Of a stretch of DNA of 64,000 bases, positions 23,182 through 33,149 are shown piece by piece. The stretch is from an uncultured Sphingomonadaceae bacterium (GTDB lineage: Bacteria > Pseudomonadota > Alphaproteobacteria > Sphingomonadales > Sphingomonadaceae). Below the pieces are notes generated by a model. The model made no database searches. It worked only from the letters and a program-made list of their open reading frames with translations, and was not told where the DNA came from. Position 1 is the stretch's first letter. Each line of letters opens with the position of its first letter. The stretch is from assembly GCA_947493195.1 (NCBI GenBank), contig CANLQG010000003.1, positions 1-64,000 on the forward strand, in the 5' to 3' direction. The position numbers were made by a program, and so were the translations under genes.

Positions 23182-24359
23182 CAGGCAGATGCTTTCACGA
23201 AGGCGGCGACGCTGGCGGCGATCTTTGCGGCCGCCGTGCCGTCACCATAGGGAAACACCGCGCGGGCGCGGCTGGCGTAGTAATCGTCGTCCGAAAGCAG
23301 TCGTCCGACCGCCTCGGTAATGGCACTCACGTCGGTGCCCACCAGGCTGGCAACACCGGTTTCAACGGCTTCGGGGCGCTCGGTAACGTCGCGCATCACC
23401 AGCACGGGCTTGCCCAATGCCGGCGCCTCTTCCTGGATGCCGCCGCTGTCGGTGAGCACGACGTGTGCGGCCTTCATAAGCGCCACCATCTGCACGTAGT
23501 CGACCGGGGGGATCAGGTGGACATCTGTGCAATTCCCCAGACGCGCTTCGACCACATCCTTCACCTGCGGATTGAGATGGACGGGGTAGACGATCTGCGC
23601 ATCGCCGCGCGCCACAATGGCGGAAAGCGCGTCGCAAATACGGGCAAAGCCATCACCGAAACTTTCGCGCCGGTGGCCGGTAGCGAGAACCAGCTTCTTT
23701 GCCGGGTCGAGCGTGACGGGCAGCGAAGCGAATTCGTCGCCCGTCAGCCGGCCCGCCACATGCAACAGCGCATCGATACCAGTGTTGCCGGTGACTTCGA
23801 TATGACGCTGCGTGGGGCGCTCGTTGCGCAGGTTCTGCGCCGCGCCTTCGGTCGGTGCCCACAGCAACTGCGCTACGGCATCAATCGAGATGCGGTTATA
23901 TTCTTCGGGCCATGGGCGCATGATGTCATGGCTGCGCAGCCCCGCCTCGACATGGCCCACCGGAACCTTGGCGTAAAAGGCGGCAAGGCCTGCCGCCATC
24001 GCGCTGGTGGTGTCACCGTGGACCAGCACGAGGCCCGGCTGGTGCTCGGCAATCAGCGCGTCCATCTCGCGCATCACGCGGGCGGTGATGTCGGAGAGGG
24101 TCTGGCCCGGCGTCATCAGGTCGAGATCGATATCGGCCGTTTCGCCAAATACGGCAAAGACCTGGTCCAGCATCTGCCGATGCTGTCCGGTGGTGACCAC
24201 TTTCAGGTCGACTTCGGGCACCTGCCGCAGTGCGCGCACCACGGGCAGCATCTTGATCGCTTCCGGCCGGGTGCCGATCACGAGCAGGACAGGCGTCACA
24301 CCATGCGCGCCGACAAGAGTTTCTGGAGACAGTTCAACCACGCGCGAGGCATAGCGCAC
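23181..24359 (-). CDS. wecB: UDP-N-acetylglucosamine 2-epimerase (non-hydrolysing)
   Basis: 392 residues. It makes UDP-ManNAc from UDP-GlcNAc, the substrate for the next gene. VIGTRPEAIKMLPVVRAL and VHGDTTSAMAAGLAAFY are the N-terminal signatures, and LTDSGGIQEEAPALGKPVLVMR the C-terminal nucleotide-binding loop. The start is uncertain: GTG 24359 is the longest reading, GTG 24341 and GTG 24299 are alternatives, and none has a strong ribosome-binding site. Confidence 0.93.
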   Translation of the reverse strand: MRYASRVVELSPETLVGAHGVTPVLLVIGTRPEAIKMLPVVRALRQVPEVDLKVVTTGQHRQMLDQVFAVFGETADIDLDLMTPGQTLSDITARVMREMDALIAEHQPGLVLVHGDTTSAMAAGLAAFYAKVPVGHVEAGLRSHDIMRPWPEEYNRISIDAVAQLLWAPTEGAAQNLRNERPTQRHIEVTGNTGIDALLHVAGRLTGDEFASLPVTLDPAKKLVLATGHRRESFGDGFARICDALSAIVARGDAQIVYPVHLNPQVKDVVEARLGNCTDVHLIPPVDYVQMVALMKAAHVVLTDSGGIQEEAPALGKPVLVMRDVTERPEAVETGVASLVGTDVSAITEAVGRLLSDDDYYASRARAVFPYGDGTAAAKIAASVAAFVKASA

Positions 24360-24402
24360 CCGCGTAAAAATATCGTTGCCGCATCGTTTACTGTCGTGGC
24401 GC

Positions 24403-25656
24403 TCAGCCCGCGCCGCCCACCATGGGTTCGGCGGGCGCGCCTACGCGTTCGCCCTCCTCGCCCCGGCGAGCATCGACAGCGGCCTGGACGGCTTCGTAGA
24501 AGCGGTTGCGCTCCTCCCCCGCACCATCGTTGCCGGTGGATTGCCGCCAGTTTGAATTGGTGGCGATGACGAGGTTGCGAGCCGGATCGATGAAAATGCC
24601 CTGCCCGAACAGGCCGCTCGCGGCGTAGGCACCGCCCGGATAGGTCCACCACTGGTAGGCGTAGCCGCGTCCGAACCGCCCGGTTTCGAAGGCTGGCGTT
24701 GTGGCATCCGCGAACCATCCTTCGGGCACCACACGCTCTCCGCCCGCCATGCCGCCACCCATGGCGAAAAGACCGAAACGGGCGAAATCGCGTGTGCTCG
24801 CCTGGATGCAGCAGCCCGAAATCTCGCTGCCGGAATTGGAAAGCAGCCAGGTGGCGTCCTGCTCCATACCGAAGGGCTTCCAGACCTTCTCGGACAGGTA
24901 GTCGGCCAGGTTCTTGCCCGTCGCCTCCCGCACCAGCACGCCGATGAGGTTGGTTTCACCGGTGTTGTATTGCCAGCGCGTGCCAGGGTCCACTTCGCGC
25001 GGCAGCCGGCGCATGTAGTCGACCAGCGAATCAACTCCCTCTTCGCTCGATTCGTGCTCGGCGAAAACGGCGACATCGCTTTGCGGATCGGAATAGTCCT
25101 CGCTCCACTTCACGCCGCTGCTCATGGTGAGGAGCTGGCGGATGGTCACGTCGTCATATGCAGAACCGCGCATGTCGGGCAGGTACTTGCTGACGGGATC
25201 CTCGAGGCTGTCGATATACCCGTCGGCCAGCGCTGCGCCTACCAGCGTGGAGGTAAAGCTCTTGGCGACCGAGAAACTGGTCCACTTGCCATCGGCGCTG
25301 AAATCCAGGCCATAGCGCTCCAGCACGACCTCGCCATCGTGGAGGACTACCACTCCGGCGGCGTTCTGGCCCTGCATGAAGGCGTCCATGTCGAACCCGG
25401 GCAGTTCCAGTGGCTCGCCCTCGGGCAGCGGATAGGTCGCGTCGCCCGCCTCGATCACGCGCGCCTCTGCCAGCGCGGGGAAGGCGTCGAGCGCGCGGAA
25501 GGCCGCGTTGCGGGTGTCTTCGGGCCAGAACAGCACATCCCGGTCGGTCGGCATGTTGGCAAGCACGCCGCGCTGGTCCTCGTCCAGCGAGAACCAGACC
25601 GCACCGCCCGCCACCACGAGCAGAGCGATAAAGCCGACAATCCACTTTTTCATCAT
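24403..25656 (-). CDS. class-C beta-lactamase-like serine hydrolase, membrane-anchored
   Basis: 417 residues. An N-terminal hydrophobic segment (about 5-20) suggests export or an inner-membrane anchor. The penicillin-recognising fold motifs are SVAK (SxxK) and YNTG (Y-x-N-like), followed by WTYPGG and GIFIDPARNLVI. Such proteins include esterases, amidases and D-aminopeptidases as well as beta-lactamases; no typical KTG is clear, so the activity is open. The ATG overlaps the upstream methyltransferase stop by four bases (ATGA), suggesting a shared envelope-lipid role. Confidence 0.82.
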   Translation of the reverse strand: MMKKWIVGFIALLVVAGGAVWFSLDEDQRGVLANMPTDRDVLFWPEDTRNAAFRALDAFPALAEARVIEAGDATYPLPEGEPLELPGFDMDAFMQGQNAAGVVVLHDGEVVLERYGLDFSADGKWTSFSVAKSFTSTLVGAALADGYIDSLEDPVSKYLPDMRGSAYDDVTIRQLLTMSSGVKWSEDYSDPQSDVAVFAEHESSEEGVDSLVDYMRRLPREVDPGTRWQYNTGETNLIGVLVREATGKNLADYLSEKVWKPFGMEQDATWLLSNSGSEISGCCIQASTRDFARFGLFAMGGGMAGGERVVPEGWFADATTPAFETGRFGRGYAYQWWTYPGGAYAASGLFGQGIFIDPARNLVIATNSNWRQSTGNDGAGEERNRFYEAVQAAVDARRGEEGERVGAPAEPMVGGAG

Positions 25657-26891
25657 GCGTCCTTCACCAGCGTGACCTGATGCACGTCGATGCCGCCACC
25701 GCGGAACCCACCTTCGCAATACATCAGGTAATAGCGCCACAGGTCCCTGAAACGCTTGTCGAAATCATCGGGCAGTTGGCCCTGCGCATGGGCCGCGTCG
25801 AACCGCTGCCGCCAGCTTCTCAGTGTCTCGGCATAGTCCTGGCCGAAGTCGCGCTGGTCGCTCCACCGCAGGCCGCGCTCAAGTGCCAGGCGACGGAATT
25901 CGCTGGTGCGGATCAGCATGCCGCCGGGGAAGACATAGGCCTGGATGAAGTCGGCGCTGGCAGCGTAGGAGTCATAGATCGAATCGGCGATGGAGATGTA
26001 CTGGATCGCCGCGCGCCCGCCCGGTTTTAGGTTGCGCGCCACGCAGTCCATGAAAGTGGGCCAGTACTCGCGGCCCAGTGCCTCGACCATTTCCACGCTG
26101 ACGATGGCATCGAACTGCCCTGTCATGTCGCGGTAGTCGCACTTGCGGTAGTCCGGCCCGGCGTTGTGTTCGCGCGCCCATTCCAGCTGGCTGTCGGACA
26201 GCGAAATGGCAGTCACATCGCGCCCCTCCCCCGCGAGGTGCGCAGCCAGGGATCCCCAGCCGCAGCCGATTTCGAGGACGCTATCCGCCCTCCCGATGCG
26301 CTTTGACAGGGCCAGCCACTTGCGTCGCTGCGATGCTTCCAGCCCATCTTCCTCGGCGAACCATTTACCGCTGGAATAGGTCATCGTCGGGTCCAGCCAG
26401 CTGGCGTAGAAATCGTTGCCGAGATCGTAGTGCGCGTGGATGTTCTTTTCCGCGCCCGAACGCGTGTTGCGCTTCAGCGCGTGCATCGCGCGGGCCGCCA
26501 GCCGCCATGGCCCCTTGGCCCGCGCGGCATCGCCCAGCGTCACGGCGTTGGCCATGAACAGCGCGAACAGCGGCACCGGATCGGGGCTGGACCACTCGCC
26601 CGCTTCCCATGCCTGGTACCAGCCAACCGAACCGCCTGTCGCCAGCCGTAGCAGAGCGCGCCAATCGTGCAGCGTCACTTCGCATTCGAAGCCGGGCGCA
26701 TTGCCGCCCAGCGTGCATGTCGTGCCATCAGGCAAGGTCCCATGGATGGCCCCGCTGGCCAGCCCTGCGTCGATCTTTTCGACGATCCGGGAAACGGCAG
26801 GCGCGAACAGCCGCGCGGCGAGGCCTGGCATGCGCCCGAACCTCTGCCCGCTCTCCAGCAACCCCTCTCCGCGTGCGTGACCCGCTTCCAT
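25653..26891 (-). CDS. cyclopropane-fatty-acid-synthase-family methyltransferase
   Basis: 412 residues. The SAM site VLEIGCGWGSLAAHLAGEG and the upstream YDLGNDFYASWLDPTMTYSSG match CFA synthases and relatives, which modify unsaturated acyl chains of membrane phospholipids. The C-terminal GGGIDVHQVTL is also typical. ATG 26891 is used; Met21 is an alternative. It forms an overlapping pair with the serine hydrolase and lies next to photolyase, as often in marine alphaproteobacteria. Confidence 0.88.
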   Translation of the reverse strand: MEAGHARGEGLLESGQRFGRMPGLAARLFAPAVSRIVEKIDAGLASGAIHGTLPDGTTCTLGGNAPGFECEVTLHDWRALLRLATGGSVGWYQAWEAGEWSSPDPVPLFALFMANAVTLGDAARAKGPWRLAARAMHALKRNTRSGAEKNIHAHYDLGNDFYASWLDPTMTYSSGKWFAEEDGLEASQRRKWLALSKRIGRADSVLEIGCGWGSLAAHLAGEGRDVTAISLSDSQLEWAREHNAGPDYRKCDYRDMTGQFDAIVSVEMVEALGREYWPTFMDCVARNLKPGGRAAIQYISIADSIYDSYAASADFIQAYVFPGGMLIRTSEFRRLALERGLRWSDQRDFGQDYAETLRSWRQRFDAAHAQGQLPDDFDKRFRDLWRYYLMYCEGGFRGGGIDVHQVTLVKDA

Positions 26892-26947
26892 GACCGCGCC
26901 TTATGACGAGGGTCTGCTAGCTTCTCAAGCCGTGTTTACAGCAATGT

Positions 26948-28336
26948 TCAGTCCTTCATGGCGCGGTAGGTTTGCAACGCCCGTTCGCGCGCTTCCTTGT
27001 GCCCGATCAGCTTGGCGGGATAGTCCTTCGGGCGGCGCTTTTCCGACGGGTCATGAATCTCATCGTCGGGAAGGTCCGCCAGTTCGGGCACCCATTCGCG
27101 GATATAGTCGCCCGCATCGAACTTCTCGCTCTGGCTTAGCGGGGCCATGATGCGCACGAACATGTTGCTATCCACGCCCGTGCCGCTGACCCACTGCCAG
27201 TTGGTGCCGTTGCTGCCGTAGTCGGCGTCCACCAGCGTATCCCAAAACCACTTCTCGCCGTGCCGCCAGTCGATCAGCAGGTGTTTGACGAGGAAGCTGG
27301 CGGTGATCATGCGCACCCGGTTGTGCATCCAGCCCGTGGCCCAAAGCTGCCGCATGCCCGCATCCACGATCGGATAGCCGGTGCGGCCCATCTGCCATGC
27401 TTCCAGCTCCTCCTCAATCAGGTGCCCGCGATTCGGGTTGCGCCAGAAGTTGTCATCGTACCCGTCGCGGTAGGGCTCTTCCGCGTAGTTCGGGAACTGG
27501 CAGATCAGGTTCTGCGCAAAATCGCGCCAGATCAGCTCGGACCGGAAGGTGTGCGCGCCTTCGCTGGTGTAGCGGCTCATGGCGTCCCACAGCATGCGCG
27601 GCGACACCTCGCCATGATGCAAGTGCGGAGACATGCGGCTGGTCGCATCCTCGCCCGGCAGGTTGCGATCGTCGGTGTAGTCCTTGCTGACCTCCAGGAA
27701 CTGCTCGAACCGGTCCATTGCCACGCCGGTGCCGTGCTGGCCGTGCCAGAATTCGCGCATGCCCCCAGCCCAGTCGGGCTTCGTGGGCAACAGGTCCAGA
27801 TCGGCCAGCGTGTCGCTTTCCGGCCAGATATCGGGAGCGGACAGGCTCGGTTCGGGCAGTATCTCGAAGCCGTGAATGGCATCGAACATCGAATCCTTGA
27901 ACGGGGTGAATATCTTGTAAGGCGTGCCCGATCCCGTGGTGACGCTGCCGGGCGGCATCAGGTAATTGCCGTCGTGCAGTTGCAGGTCGAGCTCGTCCTT
28001 GAGCTTGCCCTGCGCGCGGCGCCACCACGGTTCGTAATGGCGCATGGCATGGACAGTAGTCGCGCCCATTTCCTCGGCCAGTGCGGGCAGCACATCGCAA
28101 ACGCTGCCGCGCCGCAGGATCAGCTTAGAGGAATGGCGACCAAGGTCCTTCTCCAGCGCTTCGAGCGCGTGGTGTAGCCACCAGCGGCTGGCACCGCCCA
28201 GCTTGCGATCACCGGGTGTTTCATCGTCGAGAATGTAAACCGGGATCACCGGCCCCGCCTGCGCGGCGGCGGTGAATGCGGCATGGTCGCACAGGCGCAG
28301 GTCGCGGCGCAGCCAGACTATCTGTGGTTCGGACAA
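26948..28336 (-). CDS. phrB: deoxyribodipyrimidine photolyase
   Basis: 462 residues. An N-terminal antenna-chromophore domain (MSEPQIVWLRRDLRLCDHAAF) is followed by the helical FAD domain. The segment containing RVRMITASFLVKHLL and DWRHGEKWFWDTLVDAD and the region around NWQWVSGTGVDS are class I CPD photolyase signatures, including the Trp of the electron chain. It uses light to split cyclobutane pyrimidine dimers. It is the first of the photolyase, methyltransferase, hydrolase genes, with a 56-bp gap. Confidence 0.95.
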   Translation of the reverse strand: MSEPQIVWLRRDLRLCDHAAFTAAAQAGPVIPVYILDDETPGDRKLGGASRWWLHHALEALEKDLGRHSSKLILRRGSVCDVLPALAEEMGATTVHAMRHYEPWWRRAQGKLKDELDLQLHDGNYLMPPGSVTTGSGTPYKIFTPFKDSMFDAIHGFEILPEPSLSAPDIWPESDTLADLDLLPTKPDWAGGMREFWHGQHGTGVAMDRFEQFLEVSKDYTDDRNLPGEDATSRMSPHLHHGEVSPRMLWDAMSRYTSEGAHTFRSELIWRDFAQNLICQFPNYAEEPYRDGYDDNFWRNPNRGHLIEEELEAWQMGRTGYPIVDAGMRQLWATGWMHNRVRMITASFLVKHLLIDWRHGEKWFWDTLVDADYGSNGTNWQWVSGTGVDSNMFVRIMAPLSQSEKFDAGDYIREWVPELADLPDDEIHDPSEKRRPKDYPAKLIGHKEARERALQTYRAMKD

Positions 28337-28366
28337 TTCGTGTTCCCCTTCAGGCGGGCAACGGTA

Positions 28367-29275
28367 TCAACTTCCCGCAGGTTCCGAACACAGACCATCG
28401 GGCAGGGTTACGCTGAAACGGCCGTCCCCCACGCCGTAATAGCGCGCGTCGCCGAGCAGGTATGAGCCGTCATCCTGCCGCGTGATGACCGGCGCCCGGC
28501 TCCAGAACAGGAAGGCCGCCACCTGATCGCTCTGTGCCTTGGCCGCGTCCAGATCGCAGGCGGAAAGCGGCGTATTGCCGACCTTCTCGCCATCGACGAA
28601 GAAACTCCCGCTGCCGCTCACGCCGATGCTTTCGCGCTGCCAGAACGCGAGCGGTGGTGCTGAGGATATGGTCGCGACGAAAGAAGTGTTTGCCATGCTG
28701 TCGGCCCGCGAAATTGCGAAGTTCGCCAGCAGGTAGATGCCGCACAGCAGCAGCGCCATGCGCGCCGCCGCGCGCCAGTCCTGCTCGCGCTTTTCTCGCC
28801 GCCGCGACAGCCACACGCCGCCGATCATGATTGCCCACAGCCACACGTCGATGATGAACAGCACGTCGCCGTAGAACCAGCGGCTTGAGAAAGGCTCCAG
28901 CAGGCGGATACCGTAGACGTTCAACCAGTCGAGCGCTGGGTGCGAGAGGCAGCCGATAAGGGCAACGCCGTAGAGCCAGCCGAAATGCACCGGAAGGCGC
29001 GTATCGGGCCTTCGCCCGCGTGAGGCCTGCCACCGGTCCCAGCCCCACAGCAATCCCGCCAGCACCAGCGGCAACAGCAGCAGCGCAATCGGCCCGTGAG
29101 TAATGCCACGACGAAAAGCGAGATGCTCTACCCCTTCCAGCCAGAAGAAGCAGGCAGCGTCCACATCCGGCAGGTTCGCGCCGATGATGAGCGCGGGCAT
29201 GGCAAGGCCGGTCTTTTTCTTGAGGCCCGCCTGCCCGATCAGCGCGCCGACAAGTGAGTGGGTGAGGTTATCCAT
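28367..29275 (-). CDS. YdjM-like metal-dependent membrane hydrolase
   Basis: 302 residues with four to five hydrophobic segments. The N-terminal MDNLTHSLVGALIGQAGLKKKT, ANLPDVDAACFF and HLAFRRGITHGPIALLLLP carry the His/Asp residues of the DUF457/YdjM family, membrane proteins assigned as metal-dependent hydrolases, in some bacteria LexA-regulated. The C-terminal 100 residues are soluble. Substrate unknown. It lies 30 bp upstream of photolyase on the same strand. Confidence 0.82.
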   Translation of the reverse strand: MDNLTHSLVGALIGQAGLKKKTGLAMPALIIGANLPDVDAACFFWLEGVEHLAFRRGITHGPIALLLLPLVLAGLLWGWDRWQASRGRRPDTRLPVHFGWLYGVALIGCLSHPALDWLNVYGIRLLEPFSSRWFYGDVLFIIDVWLWAIMIGGVWLSRRREKREQDWRAAARMALLLCGIYLLANFAISRADSMANTSFVATISSAPPLAFWQRESIGVSGSGSFFVDGEKVGNTPLSACDLDAAKAQSDQVAAFLFWSRAPVITRQDDGSYLLGDARYYGVGDGRFSVTLPDGLCSEPAGS

Positions 29276-29361
29276 CGCCCGCCAGTCTTACTGGACGCCG
29301 ATCAAAGCGATAGCCCCAACAAGCGCTTTATCGCCAGCCGCCTTGCGGCTAGTCAGGCGGC

Positions 29362-30672
29362 ATGACGGGCACTTACGATGAGGCGGACTATCTTTCCACC
29401 GCGCCGCGCCGGGCGCGCACGCGGCCGGTGTGGCTGCGCCTGGTGCTGCCGATAACGGGAATCTTCCTTGTCGCGGGCGCCCTCGCCGCAGCAATCGGGC
29501 TGAGCACGCAGGAACTCTACGAGGCGAATGCCGAGGTGGAACTGATCACCCCTGCCGGCCTGTCGGACGATGCCCGTGTTCCCGTACCGGCAGAGCGGAT
29601 CATGACGGCACGCTCCAGCGCCGTGACGGCACAGGCGGTGGCTGACCTCAATCTACTGGACGACACGCGCTTCCTTACCGCCCATCCGGCCCTTGACGAT
29701 AGCGCGGTGGACATGGGCGAGCGGCGCGTTCGCGCGGCGGCCATTGTGCTGCAGAATACCGGCACGCAGATCGACAACGACAGCAACTTTGCCAGCATCA
29801 CCTATCGCTCCGCCGATCCGGCGCTAGCCGCCGACATTGCCAACGCTCTGGCGACAGCCTTCATCCCTGCCGATGCGGAGCGGCTGGCCGGTGCCGCCAG
29901 CGACGAGCGGGCGAGGCTGGAGGCTCTGGTGGAGGAGATCCGCGCCGAGCTGGAAACAGCGGAGCGCAGTCTGGCCGATGGCATGTCGGAAGCGGATATT
30001 GTCGCCCTCCCCGCCGAGGAAGCAGACCTGGGAAGCGGCGATGACGCGCTGACTGCGCAAACCCGCGATGCCCTGCAGTCGCAACTGGCGCAGGTGCGCG
30101 CCCGGCTGGACGGCGCGGAAGCCGCCATCGCCAGCGGAGAAGTGGACAGCAGCGATCCGACGATAAAGCAGTTGCGCGACAGCCGGGAGGAACTCGAGCA
30201 GGAATACAGCCGTATCACGGCGCAATTCCGTGCCGACTATCCGGCCGCCCTGGACCTGCGCGAGCGGATCGACGTCATCGACGCCACCCTTTCGCGAGAG
30301 GCCATTCGCCAGTCGGAAGATCGCGCTGCGGAGGCCCAGCAGTTTCGCATCCAGGAATCCGACCTTCGCGCCCAGCTGGCGGCGCTGGGTTACGAGGTTG
30401 CCTCCCGCGGCACCGCCGGGCTTGGCCTGACCGACGTACAGAAGGACGTTTTGGAAAAGCGCGAACTCTACAGTCTGCTGCTGGCCCGCCTCGCCACGTC
30501 CGACAGCGGCGAATTTGCGACAACTGCCAGGATTATTGCCGGGGCCGTACCTCCCGTAAGGCCGGTCGTACCGGACTGGCGATGGTTGATCGGCATTGCG
30601 GCAGGGGTGGCGGTGTTGCTGAGCGCGCTATTGATCGCGCTCGACGTGCGGCGCAGGCGATTGGAATACTGA
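29362..30672 (+). CDS. Wzz/GumC-type polysaccharide chain-length regulator
   Basis: 436 residues. A transmembrane segment at about 26-48 is followed by a periplasmic domain with long coiled-coil stretches (about 180-360), and a second transmembrane segment lies at about 405-425. This is the Wzz architecture of polysaccharide co-polymerases. There is no C-terminal tyrosine-kinase domain. It converges on the sugar transferase gene (22-bp gap), suggesting a shared exopolysaccharide role although other biosynthetic genes are absent. Confidence 0.85.
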   Translation: MTGTYDEADYLSTAPRRARTRPVWLRLVLPITGIFLVAGALAAAIGLSTQELYEANAEVELITPAGLSDDARVPVPAERIMTARSSAVTAQAVADLNLLDDTRFLTAHPALDDSAVDMGERRVRAAAIVLQNTGTQIDNDSNFASITYRSADPALAADIANALATAFIPADAERLAGAASDERARLEALVEEIRAELETAERSLADGMSEADIVALPAEEADLGSGDDALTAQTRDALQSQLAQVRARLDGAEAAIASGEVDSSDPTIKQLRDSREELEQEYSRITAQFRADYPAALDLRERIDVIDATLSREAIRQSEDRAAEAQQFRIQESDLRAQLAALGYEVASRGTAGLGLTDVQKDVLEKRELYSLLLARLATSDSGEFATTARIIAGAVPPVRPVVPDWRWLIGIAAGVAVLLSALLIALDVRRRRLEY

Positions 30673-30694
30673 CGTTGGGGCGTGGGCAGAGGCG

Positions 30695-31987
30695 CTATTT
30701 CGCACCGTGGCCCGTGAACACCACCTGCACCGTGCGCATCAGGATCAGAAAGTCGAGCCAGTACGAGAAGTTCTTGATGTAATAGAAGTCGTACTGGAGC
30801 TTATGGTCGATATCGGCCAGCTCCGTCACATGGCCCTGGTTCACCTGCGCCCAGCCGGTGATGCCGGGCCGCACGATATGGCGATAATCGTAGAAGGGGA
30901 TCTCCTTCTGATACCAGGTGCCAAGATCCAGCGCTTCGGGCCGGGGACCGATCCAGCTCATATGACCTAGCAGGATGTTGAGCATCTGCGGCAATTCATC
31001 GATCCGGGTGCGGCGCAGGAAAGCCCCCAGCCTGGTGATGCGCGGATCGTTCTCGCCGGTCATAGCCTTGGCGCGGCGCTCTTCCATGTTTTCCGACAAT
31101 CGTTCGCAGCGCATCGTGCGGAACTTACAGACTGCGAAAGGCCGGCCGCGAAAGCCCACCCGCTGTTGCCGGAACAGCACCGGCCCCGGCGAATCCAGCT
31201 TCACCAGCAGCGCCACGATGGCCAGCGGCACGATCAGCAGCGGCAGCAGCAGCAGCACCAGGACGATGTCGAACAGGCGCTTCAACCGCATGAAGCTCAT
31301 GTTGGGCAGCAGCGATCCGAAGCTGTTCTCCGACAGGTGCTCTACCCAGACCTTGCCCGTGGCCGCCTCGTAAACCTGCTTGAAGTGGAATACCGGCACC
31401 CCTTCGAGTGCGGCAGTCGCCAGCAGGCGTTCCCAGTCGTCGTCGAGATCGGCATGAAGGTCTGCCACGATGATCGCACCTTCGTGCGCCGGCAATGTCG
31501 GGATAGTAAGCGGCTGCACGATCAGGCCGACGTTCGACAATCGCCGGATGCGTCCGCCAGGAACGGCGTAGAAGATGGACCGGTCCGCCTTCGTCGCCAT
31601 GCTCATGACGCCGATATACACCGCGACGCAGGCAATGAAGTTGAGCAGCAGCACCTGGTTCGAATAGTCGAAACGGAAAGCGAGGATGCCCAGCGCCACC
31701 GCGCCAAAACTGGCGATGAAGGTCGGCAATACGGCGCCAAGCTGCTTTACACCGGGGTAGATGTTCACGCGTCTGGCGAAGAATATCCCCGCCACCAGCG
31801 CGATGATGGAGGCTATGACACTGTTCTGGAAGGTCGGATTCCGGAAAGCGGCCAGATTTGCTTCAAAATAGAGGAACGGCGGCAGCACCGTACCGAACAT
31901 GATGCAGGCAAGCACCTGCACCACGAACGAACGATATATGCTGCGCCCCCCATGGACCAGCTCTGAAGGAGCTGCCATTAGCATCAC
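30695..31987 (-). CDS. exopolysaccharide polyprenyl glycosylphosphotransferase
   Basis: 430 residues. The N-terminal half has four to five membrane segments. The C-terminal bacterial sugar-transferase domain begins at LKRLFDIVLVLLLLP and contains GPVLFRQQRVGF, CKFRTMR, RRTRIDELPQMLNILLG, SWIGPRPE and GITGWAQVNQG. It starts polysaccharide repeat units by moving a sugar-1-phosphate onto undecaprenyl phosphate. ATG 31987 is used; 31978 is possible. Confidence 0.92.
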   Translation of the reverse strand: MMLMAAPSELVHGGRSIYRSFVVQVLACIMFGTVLPPFLYFEANLAAFRNPTFQNSVIASIIALVAGIFFARRVNIYPGVKQLGAVLPTFIASFGAVALGILAFRFDYSNQVLLLNFIACVAVYIGVMSMATKADRSIFYAVPGGRIRRLSNVGLIVQPLTIPTLPAHEGAIIVADLHADLDDDWERLLATAALEGVPVFHFKQVYEAATGKVWVEHLSENSFGSLLPNMSFMRLKRLFDIVLVLLLLPLLIVPLAIVALLVKLDSPGPVLFRQQRVGFRGRPFAVCKFRTMRCERLSENMEERRAKAMTGENDPRITRLGAFLRRTRIDELPQMLNILLGHMSWIGPRPEALDLGTWYQKEIPFYDYRHIVRPGITGWAQVNQGHVTELADIDHKLQYDFYYIKNFSYWLDFLILMRTVQVVFTGHGAK

Positions 31988-32102
31988 CCCCGCACCTCAT
32001 AATTTTATCTATAACAATGACTTGCCGGAACGTATGGTGCGATTAGCGGTTCCCGCGAGGCAATGCCTTAAGCGCAGTTTCTGGATTGGACAAGTACGTG
32101 GA

Positions 32103-33149
32103 CTACACGGGATCGGAGGCGGTACCGCTCACAGTCCACGTCTGGCCCTTGGCCAGCAGGTGCGCCAGGCTGGCATCCTTGCCCGCGCTCGCGCGCTCTT
32201 TTTCGGCATGGACCGCAGCTTCGTAAGTCGGTGCCGGATCGTCGTAGATCACGCCCAGCGGCATGGGAAAATCGCCGAAGGGCAATTCCACCAGCATATG
32301 GGCAAGCATCCTGTTGGTGGCATCATGCACCTGCACACCGGCAGCCTGCCAGTCGCCATCGGCCACGTCGACCACCTCGAATGCGAAGGCCTGGGTGTTT
32401 AGCCTCAGCCCCTTCACACCGCCCGTCTTGTCGCTGCCGAACAGCATCGGTTCGCCGTGGGCCAGCCAGAGCTGCTGCTGTTCCGCGCCCTTTGGTTTGG
32501 CGAAATCGTCGAACACATCCTTGTTGTAGACGATGCAGTTCTGGAAAATCTCGATGAAGGCCGCGCCCTGGTGCGCGTGGGCCGCCGTCAGCACGTCGGG
32601 CAGGTTCTTGGACACGTCGATCCCGCGGCCCACGAAGCGCGCGCCGCTGCCCAGCGCGAAGGCGCAGGGGTTGGCGGGGTGATCGACGGAGCCGAGCGGG
32701 GTCGACGGCGAGCGCGTGTGCTCGCGACTGGTGGGCGAATACTGGCCCTTGGTCAGGCCGTAAATCTCGTTATTGAACAGCATGATCTGCATGTTCACGT
32801 TACGGCGCAGCACGTGCATCATGTGATTGCCGCCGATCGACAGGCCATCGCCGTCACCCGTCACAAGCCACACGTCGAGGTCCGGATTGGCCAGTTTGAT
32901 GCCCGTGGCGAATGCCGGCGCGCGGCCGTGGATCGTGTGGAAGCCGTAGGTTTCCATGTAATACGGGAACCGGCTGGAGCAGCCGATGCCGGATACGAAC
33001 ACGGTGTTTTTCGGATCAGCGCCAAGCTGCGGCAACGTGCGCTGCACGGCCTTCAGGATGGCATAGTCCCCGCAACCGGGGCACCAGCGCACTTCCTGGT
33101 CGGTTTCCCAGTCCTTCAACGTGGTTTCGATTTTCGTCATCTCGTTCAT
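32103..33149 (-). CDS. korB: 2-oxoacid:ferredoxin oxidoreductase subunit beta
   Basis: 348 residues. WCPGCGDYAILKAV provides iron-sulfur/TPP-binding cysteines, VTGDGDGLSIGGNHMMHVLRRN the TPP motif, and MLFNNEIYGLTKGQYSPTS is highly conserved in KorB. With KorA it oxidises 2-oxoglutarate or a related 2-oxoacid to the acyl-CoA, reducing ferredoxin. The ATG overlaps the korA stop by four bases. Confidence 0.93.
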   Translation of the reverse strand: MNEMTKIETTLKDWETDQEVRWCPGCGDYAILKAVQRTLPQLGADPKNTVFVSGIGCSSRFPYYMETYGFHTIHGRAPAFATGIKLANPDLDVWLVTGDGDGLSIGGNHMMHVLRRNVNMQIMLFNNEIYGLTKGQYSPTSREHTRSPSTPLGSVDHPANPCAFALGSGARFVGRGIDVSKNLPDVLTAAHAHQGAAFIEIFQNCIVYNKDVFDDFAKPKGAEQQQLWLAHGEPMLFGSDKTGGVKGLRLNTQAFAFEVVDVADGDWQAAGVQVHDATNRMLAHMLVELPFGDFPMPLGVIYDDPAPTYEAAVHAEKERASAGKDASLAHLLAKGQTWTVSGTASDPV